Shown: positions 1 through 7,417 of the stretch, piece by piece | Position numbering within the stretch: the first letter of the stretch is position 1 | Layout: every line of letters begins with the position of its first letter | Assembly: GCA_003142185.1 (NCBI GenBank) | Contig: PLOR01000116.1 | Coordinates: 1-42,174 of the forward strand | Source of the DNA: Bryobacterales bacterium | GTDB taxonomy: Bacteria > Acidobacteriota > Terriglobia > Bryobacterales > Bryobacteraceae | Direction of reading: 5' to 3' | DNA length: 42,174 bases | Notes under the pieces: model-generated | What the model was told of the DNA's origin: nothing | Database searches by the model: none | The model's input: only the letters and a program-made list of their open reading frames with translations | Program-made: the position numbers and the translations under genes

Positions 1-219
1 GGCCTTCTCATGGAAGCCACTGGAGATTTTTGTGCCGCCGCAGGGGCTCCTTCGGCACGGCTGAAGCCCTGCCCTGATACAAAGCCTCCTCAAAGATAGA
101 AGCCTTGCGTACGCCTTGCAATGACCTGGTTTAATGTGCACTGAAATGTATGTACAAGAGCCGAGCATACGCAAAGAGTCAAAGGCGCTCCAGCGAATGA
201 AATCCGTGCGCTCAAGGGG

Positions 220-432
220 ATGAAGGACCGGGAAATCGACACCACCGATATTCCGCCGGTGCTCGATTGGAGCAAGGCAGTGGTCGGCAAGTTCTATAGG
301 CCAATCAAGAAACCCCTCACGATCCGGCTGGACGCGGACGTTCTCGCCTGGCTCAAAGGGCAAGGCAGGGGTTATCAGACACGAATCAACTCCCTTTTGC
401 GAAGCTCGATGGAGCGAGACCGGGCGCGATAA
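220..432 (+). CDS. BrnA-like antitoxin (COG3514-type), possibly 5'-truncated
   Basis: This 70-residue protein resembles BrnA-family antitoxins, ribbon-helix-helix-like proteins that bind DNA and neutralise BrnT RNase toxins. The recognisable parts are an acidic segment with EIDTTDIPP near the N-terminus, then FYRPIKKPLTIRLDADVLAWLK, split here as FYRPIKKP and LTIRLDADVLAWLK, and a GYQTRINSLLR ending, all typical of the family. Family-like residues continue upstream of the ATG in the same frame (NEIRALKG just before Met1). That frame reaches a stop at 142-144 without any ATG, GTG or TTG. A short ATG frame starts at 150 in another phase, so the 5' end may be frameshifted. AAGGGG directly abuts the ATG, which is a poor ribosome-site spacing. 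No BrnT-like toxin is visible in the 219 bases upstream, where I see no other gene. The family call is fairly firm; whether the gene is intact is not. Confidence 0.6.
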   Translation: MKDREIDTTDIPPVLDWSKAVVGKFYRPIKKPLTIRLDADVLAWLKGQGRGYQTRINSLLRSSMERDRAR

Positions 433-549
433 GTTAGCGGCCCGGTGACGTGAAATGAGGCGACGGGCACGAAACCGCAAAATAGGTAGATCGGCGAATT
501 TCAGGCTGGCGCCCCCCGAAACGCCGAGGTCAGGTCGGACTCTCAGGGG

Positions 550-1158
550 CTACGTGCTTCGAGCGACAGCCTTGAGCGCAAGCCCCTTATCCGTAAGCTC
601 AAAGTCCCTGAAGACTGACACGGTACCTTCCACGAGGGCATGGAGCAACCCGAGGGCCTTGATGGCGTCTGTGCGCGGGTCTCTGCCCCGCGCATGCGCG
701 TACTTGTTCCTTAATTCACCGAGACCCTGCGCCGCCTTCTGAGCACCATCCCCGAGAAGGTCCGCTTTGTTCAGAAACCGGATAATCCCGCTCGCATCGA
801 CATGCTCAAACTGGTCGAAAGCTTCGTCGGTTGGGCAGATGGTGTTCCCAGCTTTGTAGACGACAACCGAGGCTCGAAGCATGTCCTTCACCAGCCACTC
901 GCCGACTATTCCGCACATGGCGACACAGGGATAGAAGTGGCCCTCAACGTAAAGTTCGCGGGCCTCTACCAGGAGAGCTACATACTCTCCACGGGGCTTT
1001 TGCAAAACCAGCGGAGGAAGGTCCCAAATCCGCTCCACCGCATCCGGCAATCGCTCCTCAAACCTCTGGCGGAGCTCGTTCCCCAAGTCTTCCCTTGTGC
1101 GTTCGGTCTTCGGCCTGTTCGGCGTTAGATCCAGGTATACTTCCTTCAATTCACTCAT
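550..1158 (-). CDS. HEPN-like protein of unknown function
   Basis: The product has 202 residues. The start at 1158 is preferred over an upstream in-frame codon at 1197 because GGAG lies about 8 bases before it. The protein looks mostly helical and has no signal peptide or membrane segment. The C-terminal half carries ELRNKYAH, which fits the Rx4-6H motif of HEPN domains, and the preceding helix (VAMCGIVGEWLVKDML) looks like the corresponding helix of DUF4145-type HEPN proteins. HEPN proteins are often RNases or toxins in defence systems, but some are inert adaptors, so activity here is only inferred. The zinc-ribbon gene at 1240-1608 is upstream on the same strand, about 80 bases away, and the two may be co-transcribed. 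The gene converges on the BrnA-like gene at 220-432. Nothing recognisable lies in the gap between the two stops. Confidence 0.55.
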   Translation of the reverse strand: MSELKEVYLDLTPNRPKTERTREDLGNELRQRFEERLPDAVERIWDLPPLVLQKPRGEYVALLVEARELYVEGHFYPCVAMCGIVGEWLVKDMLRASVVVYKAGNTICPTDEAFDQFEHVDASGIIRFLNKADLLGDGAQKAAQGLGELRNKYAHARGRDPRTDAIKALGLLHALVEGTVSVFRDFELTDKGLALKAVARST

Positions 1159-1239
1159 ACCATGGCTCCAAAATCCCGACCTTCTCCACTGCCCCAAACG
1201 CTCGCTGTCGCCTGGCTGGTGCCCGTTCTACGCCGCTGC

Positions 1240-1608
1240 TCATCGTCGCCGCTTCCCCTTTCCTTCAGCTACCATATGCCCTCCCGGGTCTTTCATCCGA
1301 ACGCCGCGTCGAACTGGGTCGAGGCGCTCAGGATTGCTGCGATGATAGCCTTTTGGCGTTGCTCGAAAGCCAACGTCGAAATTGCTCGGCTGAGTCCATA
1401 CGAGACTACAGTATGGGCATTCGTAAACCGCGTCCACCAGGTGCTCAGGGTGCGCTTCCTTGTAGCGCATGATTTCTTCGAACCATTCCGGCCATTCCGG
1501 CCGAGGTGTTAGTTGAGCTAACGCAGCCAACAGAGATATCGGCCCGTCACGGGCGAACGATCTCGAGCATTGGCTGTTGGGACACCTTGGCTCAGAAACG
1601 AACCTCAT
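1240..1608 (-). CDS. Small four-cysteine (zinc-ribbon-like) protein
   Basis: The product has 122 residues with an ATG start at 1608. Near the N-terminus is a Cx4C pair (CPNSQC) and in the middle a Cx2C pair (ECPYCSLVW). Together they would suit one zinc ribbon with a long insertion. The C-terminus is strongly basic and ends in KGKRRR, which suggests nucleic-acid contact. No known family was recognised. A GGAGG lies about 16 bases before the ATG, further than usual. The gene is upstream of the HEPN-like gene on the same strand, so the pair may form an accessory operon. It could be a spurious frame, but the paired cysteines and the clean boundary with the archaemetzincin stop at 1676 support it. 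Confidence 0.45.
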   Translation of the reverse strand: MRFVSEPRCPNSQCSRSFARDGPISLLAALAQLTPRPEWPEWFEEIMRYKEAHPEHLVDAVYECPYCSLVWTQPSNFDVGFRATPKGYHRSNPERLDPVRRGVRMKDPGGHMVAEGKGKRRR

Positions 1609-1675
1609 AAACGCGAGCCTGACACCTCCTTGCGCAGATTACTACAACACAGCGCCCACCTGCCATTCACTGGCG

Positions 1676-2236
1676 CTACCAAAACCCGCTCTGAAATACC
1701 GGCTTCCTACAGCGTACGCAGAATTCGCTGGTCTTGACGTCCAGGCGCTCTACGGCGTGGCTGGAGGTCATCACGCAGCGCCAGTCTCCGCAATGGCGCA
1801 GGCCGAAGGTGTGGCCTAACTCATGGACAGATTCTTTCAGCAGGCGCTCGCGCAATAAGTCGTCGCGGCGCGGTAGGCCGTAGAAAGGTTCAGCCAGGCG
1901 CGCGGTCGAGACTACCGCGCAGTTACCGTCTAACTGCGCCTCGCCGAAAACGAAGGTGAGTACCGGCACGTATAAGTCGCAGGAAGTGACTCCTAAGACA
2001 CGCGAATCGGAATCGGCAGCGCGGTCTAACTGCTGTAAGATAGCGCTGGAGTAATACTGGCCGCGGCGCCCGTCGAGCGCGAAATCGAGCTCCATGTTGC
2101 GCTGGCTGACGCGGCAGGGCACGCGAAACGCGCGGGCGAGCCCCGCCGCAAGCTGCTCCAGCAGATTGAGCGCCGGCTCCTGTGAGAACCCGTTCCCGCC
2201 CGAACCGGCCAGCGGAACGAGTTGAATGGACTTCAC
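1676..2236 (-). CDS. amzA: Archaemetzincin-type zinc metallopeptidase
   Basis: This 186-residue protein carries the full archaemetzincin signature. HELGHTFGLRH spans residues 138-148, with His138, His142 and His148 as zinc ligands and Glu139 as catalytic base. It is followed by Cys149 and Cys154, then CVM with the Met-turn Met, a conserved Lys, and a closing CVRC pair (Cys173, Cys176) that would bind a structural zinc. The family consists of small cytoplasmic peptidases found in archaea, animals and scattered bacteria; natural substrates are poorly known. There is no signal peptide. The GTG start overlaps the TGA stop of the sigma-54 activator (GTGA), so translation is coupled and the gene is the last of the redox-signalling operon. 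The reason for that association is unknown. The family assignment is very secure. Confidence 0.93.
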   Translation of the reverse strand: MKSIQLVPLAGSGGNGFSQEPALNLLEQLAAGLARAFRVPCRVSQRNMELDFALDGRRGQYYSSAILQQLDRAADSDSRVLGVTSCDLYVPVLTFVFGEAQLDGNCAVVSTARLAEPFYGLPRRDDLLRERLLKESVHELGHTFGLRHCGDWRCVMTSSHAVERLDVKTSEFCVRCRKPVFQSGFW

Positions 2237-3597
2237 CGCAAACCGTAACGCCGCAGCTTGTTGTACAACGTGGTGCGGTCTATATCGAGGATGCGCGCTG
2301 CGCGCGATAGGTTGTGCTGCGTTTCGCGCAGGACGCGCTCAATGTGGGCCCGCCCGATGTCCTCCAGCGTCTGGCCGCCCTTGGGAATCTCGGCCTCGAA
2401 TTGGAACGAAAAATCGGTGGCGCGGATCTCCGGCCCGCGGCATACCACCAGGGCGCGCTCGACGGCGTTTTCGAGCTCGCGCACGTTGCCTGGCCAGTCA
2501 TGGCGCATCAGCAGGTTCAGCGCTTCGCCGCCGATCTGCGGCGCCGGCCGGCTGGTGGCCATGGAGTACTTGTTGAGAAAGTGGTTCACCAGCAGCGGAA
2601 TGTCTTCCTTGCGTTCGCGCAGGCTCGGCAGGTCGATACAAAAGACGTGCAGCCGATAGTAGAGATCGGGGCGGAAAGCGCCGTCCTTGACCAATCCCTC
2701 CAGGTTCTTGTTGGTGGCGGCGATGGCGCGAAAATCCACTTTGATGGTTTGATTGCCGCCCACGCGCGTGATTTCCTTTTCCTGCAGCACGCGCAGCAGG
2801 TCGGTCTGCGTGCGCAGGCTGATGTCGCTGATCTCATCCAGAAACACCGTGCCGCCGTCGGCCACTTCGAACTTGCCCTTCTTGCGATACTGCGCCCCCG
2901 TGAACGAGCCTTTTTCATGACCGAACAGCTCGCTTTCGAGCAGCGTTTCGGTAAGCGCGCCGCAATGAATGGTAACCATCGGCATGTAGCGCCGCGGGCT
3001 GGCTGCGTGAATGGCGCGCGCCACCACTTCCTTGCCAGTGCCGCTTTCGCCGGTGATCAGCACGGTGGCCTCGGTGGGCGCCACCATTTCGATCAGCTCG
3101 ACCACCTTCTTCATGGCGGGGCTCTTGCCGATCAGCTCCATGCCGGGCGAGACTTCCTGCAGGTTCTCGCGAAGCCGCACCACCTCGCGGCGGGTACGCC
3201 TGTGCTCCAGCGCTTTTTCCACCAGGTGAGAAAGCTCGTCGGGATCGACAGGCTTGGTGATGTAATCGTAGGCGCCGTTCTTCAACGCCTGCACGGCGGT
3301 ATCCACCGACGCGTAGCCGGTCATGATGATCACCGAGAGGTCCGGATCGGCTTCGTGCAGGCGGCCCTGCAACTCCATGCCGTCCATACCGGGCATTTTG
3401 ATGTCGAGCAGCGCGATATCGAACTCCGCCTGCTGGATGGTTTCGAGCGCCTCCCGCCCGCTACCCACCGGCCGCGCCGTGTAGCCTTCGCTGGTGAACC
3501 ACTTCCCCAGCGAATCGCGCACCACCAGCTCGTCGTCCACAATCAGGATTCGGCCCTTGGTTTTCACCGACGCTGTGCTCTCCACTGCCGTTGCCAT
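2233..3597 (-). CDS. NtrC-family sigma-54-dependent response regulator
   Basis: The product has 454 residues with three domains. A receiver domain spans about residues 15-130, with acidic residues DD at 21-22, phospho-acceptor Asp65 in LLDIKMPG and Lys115 in the TKP turn. An AAA+ domain spans about 150-380, with Walker A GESGTGKE at 183-190, the sigma-54 contact loop GSFTGA at 230-235 (Ser in place of the usual Ala) and Walker B VFLDEI at 251-256. A C-terminal Fis-type helix-turn-helix follows (NLSRAARILDIDRTTLYNKL). The start at 3597 is preferred because AAGGGGAGGAAGG sits just before it; an upstream in-frame start would overlap the kinase. It follows the haem-motif kinase by 40 bases and is its obvious partner. 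It should activate sigma-54 promoters, and a candidate lies upstream of the H-protein-like gene at 8089. Confidence 0.96.
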   Translation of the reverse strand: MATAVESTASVKTKGRILIVDDELVVRDSLGKWFTSEGYTARPVGSGREALETIQQAEFDIALLDIKMPGMDGMELQGRLHEADPDLSVIIMTGYASVDTAVQALKNGAYDYITKPVDPDELSHLVEKALEHRRTRREVVRLRENLQEVSPGMELIGKSPAMKKVVELIEMVAPTEATVLITGESGTGKEVVARAIHAASPRRYMPMVTIHCGALTETLLESELFGHEKGSFTGAQYRKKGKFEVADGGTVFLDEISDISLRTQTDLLRVLQEKEITRVGGNQTIKVDFRAIAATNKNLEGLVKDGAFRPDLYYRLHVFCIDLPSLRERKEDIPLLVNHFLNKYSMATSRPAPQIGGEALNLLMRHDWPGNVRELENAVERALVVCRGPEIRATDFSFQFEAEIPKGGQTLEDIGRAHIERVLRETQHNLSRAARILDIDRTTLYNKLRRYGLR

Positions 3598-3637
3598 TTC
3601 CTTCCTCCCCTTACCGCTCCCTTTGGTCGCGGCTCCG

Positions 3638-5233
3638 TTACTTGCTTGCCGCCGCAACCGCCGCCGCGCTCAGCGGCAGGGCCACGCGAAATTCCGTTCC
3701 CTGCCCCGGCGTCGAATCCACCTTGATCTCGCCGCCGTGCTGCTCCACGATGCTGTACGCCACGGCCAGGCCCAGGCCGGTGCGGTTCTGATCCTCCTTG
3801 GTGGTGAAGAAGGGATCGAAAATGCGCGGCAACACGTCCTGCGGAATGCCGCATCCGGTGTCCTTCACGCGCAGGGCCGCTTCGCCGGTCGAGCCATCGA
3901 GCTCGGTGATCACCTCCAGGCGGCCGCCCGAAGGCATCGCCTCCGACGCGTTCATCATCAGCACCAGCGCCACCTGCTGGATCTGATTGGCGTCGCAATC
4001 CACCGGCGGCAGGCCTTCGGCGAACCTTTCCACCAGCTCGATGTTCTGCATCTCCAGTTTGTGCTTCACCAGCAGCACGGCGTGGTCGACGATGGTGTTC
4101 AGGTCGTTGGGCTCGCGCTCGCTGGCCTTCTGCCGCGAGAAGGTCAGCAGGTTCTTCACCAGCTCGCCGCAGCGCTTGCTTTCGCGCTCGATGGTTTGCA
4201 ACTGCTCGGCCATCTCGTCGCGGTTCGCCATTTCGCTCTTCAGCACGCCGCGCTCTACCAGCCGCGCGTAGGTCAGGATGCCGAACAACGGGTTGTTGAT
4301 CTCATGCGCCACGGTGGCGGCCAGCTTGCCGATGGAGGCCATCTTTTCCGAGCTGAGCAGCGTGCGGTGGATGCGCTCCAGCTCGGCCGTCTTGCGCCGC
4401 ACCTGCTCCTCAATCTTGGCCTGGACCCCGGCCACTTCCGCGGTCATTTTGTTGAAGCCGGCGGCCAGGTAGCCCAACTCGTCGTCGGAGCGCACCGGCA
4501 GGCGGTAATTCAAATCACCTTCGCGCACCCGGTGCGTGCCATCGATCAGCTCCTTCACCGGCCGATAGACCACCCGCCAAATGAAGGCCACCGCCAGGCC
4601 GGAGCCGAGCACTATCCCGCCCAGCAGAAACCAGCCGAGCGAGGCCTGATTGTGCGCGATCTGCGCGTCCACCGGGGCGAGCGACAACTGCGCGTCCACC
4701 ACCCCCAGCACCCGCTGGCCGGCATCGTGCACGTGGCAAGCCGCGCTCGAGCATTCGGGCGCGTTGGCGATGGGGCGGATTACGGCGATCAGGTGATGGC
4801 CCTGCTTGTCCCAAAACGGACGCGCGCGATCCGGCCGATTGAGTTTGGCGAGTGGCTGCGATTGCGCGTGGCAGCCATAGCAGGCCTCGGCCGACTTATC
4901 CACCGCCGTGTCGATTTCCCGCGCTTCGGTGGAGAATACGATGTGCCCGTCCCGGTTGAAGATGCGGATGCGCTGAATGCCGGGCTCGCTGCCCACCTCT
5001 TGCAGCACGTTGTACAGCGCGTCGCGGTCATGACGCATCATGTCGTAGCGGGTGCTGCGTAAGATGATGTCCGCCACGCGGTCGGCCGATTGCACCATCA
5101 AACCTTCCGACTGGCGGCGCTCCACGCGGAGATTGATGAACCCGAACAGGGTGAAGAACACAGCCGTACTCACGATCACCGAGACCGCCAGTTTAGCGGC
5201 GAGTCCCAACCGGACTGAGCGGAGGAAGGTCAT
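3638..5233 (-). CDS. Membrane histidine kinase with c-type haem motifs in the sensor domain
   Basis: The product has 531 residues. Transmembrane helix 1 is at about 12-34 and helix 2 at about 198-220, enclosing a periplasmic sensor region. That region contains CYGCH at 118-122, a classic CxxCH haem attachment motif, and CSSAACH at 161-167, a Cx4CH variant. A HAMP linker follows (about 221-275), then a coiled segment, a HisKA domain with His310 in HEINNPL, and a HATPase domain with an N-box (MMNASEAM), DTGCGI and GLGLAV. Kinases of this shape are known or proposed to sense redox state or ligands through bound haem. The start ATG overlaps the stop of the NrfD-like gene (ATGA), and the sigma-54 response regulator is downstream. 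Haem attachment is predicted only from the motifs; no cytochrome maturation genes are in the window. Confidence 0.95.
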   Translation of the reverse strand: MTFLRSVRLGLAAKLAVSVIVSTAVFFTLFGFINLRVERRQSEGLMVQSADRVADIILRSTRYDMMRHDRDALYNVLQEVGSEPGIQRIRIFNRDGHIVFSTEAREIDTAVDKSAEACYGCHAQSQPLAKLNRPDRARPFWDKQGHHLIAVIRPIANAPECSSAACHVHDAGQRVLGVVDAQLSLAPVDAQIAHNQASLGWFLLGGIVLGSGLAVAFIWRVVYRPVKELIDGTHRVREGDLNYRLPVRSDDELGYLAAGFNKMTAEVAGVQAKIEEQVRRKTAELERIHRTLLSSEKMASIGKLAATVAHEINNPLFGILTYARLVERGVLKSEMANRDEMAEQLQTIERESKRCGELVKNLLTFSRQKASEREPNDLNTIVDHAVLLVKHKLEMQNIELVERFAEGLPPVDCDANQIQQVALVLMMNASEAMPSGGRLEVITELDGSTGEAALRVKDTGCGIPQDVLPRIFDPFFTTKEDQNRTGLGLAVAYSIVEQHGGEIKVDSTPGQGTEFRVALPLSAAAVAAASK

Positions 5234-6411
5234 CCTACGGCGAGTGGGTCTACCTCCCGTTCTTCCGTTCTCACCAATTCGGGCTGAGCCGAGTGCGCCT
5301 CAAAAACGGGGAAGTGCTCCCCGATCACGCGGAAGATCGCAAAGCCGACGGCCACCAGCGAGAGCGTCACCGCTATCTCGCTCCACTTCGGGATGTAGTG
5401 CGTGCCGCTTCCCGCCTCAAGCCCGGTGATGCCCACGTTAAGCCGATTGGCGATGAAGCTGAACACCACCATCACCGAGCAGAAGTACAGGGCGGCCGGG
5501 TTGCGGCGGATGCGCGACTGGTAGAGCAGCGCGGTGGGAACCAAGGCCAGCGCGATCTCGAGCAGGAAAAGCCATGTCTCGGTCCGGTTTCGCAGCAGCA
5601 GGCCGAAAGCATCGCGGTGCAGCAGGTCGAGGAAGCGGATCCACAGATACACGCTCATCACCACCGCCAGCACGCGCGCGATGCTCGCCAGCAACGGCAG
5701 CTCCAGCGCGCGGCCGAAGGCGCGGCTACTGTGCCACGATTCGAAAATCGTCATCGCCAGGCCCACCCCGATTGCCGAAACAAAAAACAGCAGCGGCAGA
5801 ATCGGCGTGTACCACAGCGGATACAGTTTTTCCGGCACGATCAGAAACAGCGTGCCGAGCGAACTCTGGTGCAGGGTGGAAAGCAGCACGCCCAGAATCA
5901 TCATCGGCACCGAGATGCGGTGAATCCACTCCAGCGGCTTGTGCAGGCCGAAGCGCTCGAAGACGATGGGGAGGAATTCGAGGAACAACACGGTGCTATA
6001 CAGCGTGACGCACCAGGCCACCTCGAACATCACCGAGTGCGGATTCCACATCACCAGCGGATGCCACATCCGGTCGGGACGGCCGACGTCGTAAAGCAGG
6101 CCCAACGTCACCAGCAGATAACCCAGGAAAGCGGTGAGGATGGCGGGGCGCAATACCGGGCGGTATTGTTTGATGTTGAAAATGTGCACCATGGCTACCA
6201 GCGTGAACCCGCCGGCGGCCAAACCCACGCCGCACATCACGTCGAAGCCGATCCAGAGGCCCCACGGGAATTTGTCGCTCAGGTTGGTGGAGCCGCCCAG
6301 GCCGTAAAAAATGCGGAGATAGGTCGCATACGCTCCGCTGAGCAGAATGGCGGCGAAAATCGCCCGCCACACGGTGATTTTGGGGACCACTTTCTGGAAC
6401 CTGGCAGTCAC
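5230..6411 (-). CDS. HybB/NrfD-type polytopic quinone-interacting membrane subunit
   Basis: The product has 393 residues and about ten hydrophobic segments. The N-terminal part (FPWGLWIGFDVMCGVGLAAGG, read as FPWGLWIGFDVMCGV then GLAAGG) is characteristic of the HybB branch of the NrfD/PsrC family. These are integral membrane subunits that exchange electrons between quinones and an iron-sulfur partner. The GTG start overlaps the stop of the iron-sulfur gene (GTGA) and its own stop overlaps the kinase start (ATGA), so the three proteins are made together. The last residues are hydrophilic and acidic. There is no catalytic large subunit (hydrogenase, molybdopterin enzyme or multihaem cytochrome) in the window. 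A hydrogenase role therefore cannot be assumed. An electron relay between the quinone pool and an unlinked enzyme, or a redox input to the neighbouring kinase, is possible. Confidence 0.9.
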   Translation of the reverse strand: MTARFQKVVPKITVWRAIFAAILLSGAYATYLRIFYGLGGSTNLSDKFPWGLWIGFDVMCGVGLAAGGFTLVAMVHIFNIKQYRPVLRPAILTAFLGYLLVTLGLLYDVGRPDRMWHPLVMWNPHSVMFEVAWCVTLYSTVLFLEFLPIVFERFGLHKPLEWIHRISVPMMILGVLLSTLHQSSLGTLFLIVPEKLYPLWYTPILPLLFFVSAIGVGLAMTIFESWHSSRAFGRALELPLLASIARVLAVVMSVYLWIRFLDLLHRDAFGLLLRNRTETWLFLLEIALALVPTALLYQSRIRRNPAALYFCSVMVVFSFIANRLNVGITGLEAGSGTHYIPKWSEIAVTLSLVAVGFAIFRVIGEHFPVFEAHSAQPELVRTEEREVDPLAVG

Positions 6412-7154
6412 TTGCGCGGTCCCTCCTTGCGCGCCACCTCGGCGCGGCGGTTAGTGATCCACCAGATGCCGCCCAACAGAACGGAGCCCGTCGATACCAC
6501 GTCCGGCAGCAGTTCCAACACGCGCCAAGTGAGCATGGGCATCGACTCGCGCGGCAGGTTCATGCGCAGTCCGATCTGTTCGAACGGCACCGCCGAAAGG
6601 AAGAACACCGAGGTGCCACCGACCTCGGAGAGGCCATAGATCTTTTGGTAGTACTGGTCCGGCTTGGCCGCCAGCCGCGTGCGCGCTTCGGCGATCAAAG
6701 CGTCGCGCTCGCCATTGGAGGTGGCGCCTGTCGGGCAGATTTCGGCGCACGCCGTCAACTTCCCCGCACTCTGGCGGACAGAGCACATGTCGCACTTGCG
6801 CATCCGCGGAAGCCGGCTGGACCATTCGTAGGTCGGCACCTGGAACGGGCAAGCCTGCATGCAATACCGGCATCCGATGCACTTGGCGGCGTCATAGGTC
6901 ACGGGACCCAGCGCGGTTTTCTGCAAAGCGCCGACCGGGCAAACCGAAGCGCACGCTGGCTGTAGACAATTCATACATAGACGGCGGCAAAAGTGGTCGC
7001 CGTGCGTCACGATGGTAGTGAGCTTGTGCGCTGAGATCGTTTCCTCGGCAGCGATTTTGTCGTTGTAAGGGAGGCCCCAACGTTCCGCGCAGGCACCCTC
7101 GCAAGCCCTGCACCCTATGCACAGGGTACTGTCGTAGAGGATTGCTTTAGGCAT
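6408..7154 (-). CDS. HybA/DmsB-like four-cluster ferredoxin with C-terminal membrane anchor
   Basis: The product has 248 residues with cysteine groups fit for four [4Fe-4S] clusters: CIGCRACEGAC at the N-terminus, CMNCLQPACASVCP, CIGCRYCMQACP, and a fourth group starting CDMC and ending CAEICP. A hydrophobic stretch near residues 215-235 followed by Arg residues should be a single membrane anchor. There is no Tat or Sec signal before the first cysteine motif, unlike periplasmic HybA. The domain is therefore either cytoplasmic or exported with a partner not seen here. The gene has AGGGG 7 bases before the ATG and overlaps the NrfD-like gene, its probable membrane partner. The 263-base gap upstream, before the H-protein-like gene, suggests it may have a promoter of its own. 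Confidence 0.92.
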   Translation of the reverse strand: MPKAILYDSTLCIGCRACEGACAERWGLPYNDKIAAEETISAHKLTTIVTHGDHFCRRLCMNCLQPACASVCPVGALQKTALGPVTYDAAKCIGCRYCMQACPFQVPTYEWSSRLPRMRKCDMCSVRQSAGKLTACAEICPTGATSNGERDALIAEARTRLAAKPDQYYQKIYGLSEVGGTSVFFLSAVPFEQIGLRMNLPRESMPMLTWRVLELLPDVVSTGSVLLGGIWWITNRRAEVARKEGPRK

Positions 7155-7417
7155 ATCAGACCCCTAACTCTGTTTTAGCAGAAATTGACCTCAATGTGTA
7201 GAAAAAAATGACAGTGGGGGTTATTGAAATTCACCTGGGGCATTGAAATCATGGGGATCAGGGCGGGGGGCCAACTCAAACGTCGATTTTTCCGACCGGT
7301 GTGGGGCGGGTGCCCTCGCCCGCGTCGGCCCCCCGGTCCGACAGCCGAGCCAGGGGGCTTGGCACCGGGCCGGGGATAAATGTTGGCAGGTCGGGGACTG
7401 TCCGGGACCTGCCGCAC
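7155..7417. other. Intergenic gap with direct repeat and hairpin
   Basis: No gene is seen here. On the plus strand ATTGAAAT occurs at 7223-7230 and 7242-7249, each flanked by runs of G (GGGG), about two helix turns apart. They could be operator half-sites for the iron-sulfur gene downstream on the minus strand. An ATTGACCTCAAT near-palindrome lies at 7183-7194. A strong hairpin at 7385-7411, just after the H-protein-like stop, has a 7-base outer stem (GCAGGTC/GACCTGC) and an inner GGAC/GTCC stem. It has no T-run, so an intrinsic terminator is not certain. The stretch between the repeats and the hairpin is G/C-rich and looks like decayed repeat DNA. I found no GG-N10-GC sigma-54 element facing the iron-sulfur gene. 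Confidence 0.4.

Noticed and set aside
1-219. BrnT toxin gene upstream of the BrnA-like gene
   Set aside because: No frame there shows BrnT motifs or a suitable length; the toxin may be outside the window or lost.
2314-5062. Long plus-strand frames opposite the response regulator and kinase
   Set aside because: They overlap two well-identified genes and translate into low-complexity His/Arg/Ala-rich sequence.
5230-7154. Annotation of the ferredoxin and NrfD pair as hydrogenase-2 HybA/HybB
   Set aside because: Family resemblance is real, but no hydrogenase large or small subunit or maturation gene is present, so a hydrogenase function is not claimed.
7178-7194. Possible sigma-54 promoter before the ferredoxin gene
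   Set aside because: The GG and GC are only 9 bases apart on the minus strand; sigma-54 needs 10.
7385-7411. Intrinsic terminator after the H-protein-like gene
   Set aside because: The hairpin is strong but no T-run follows on the minus strand. It is listed only as a hairpin.
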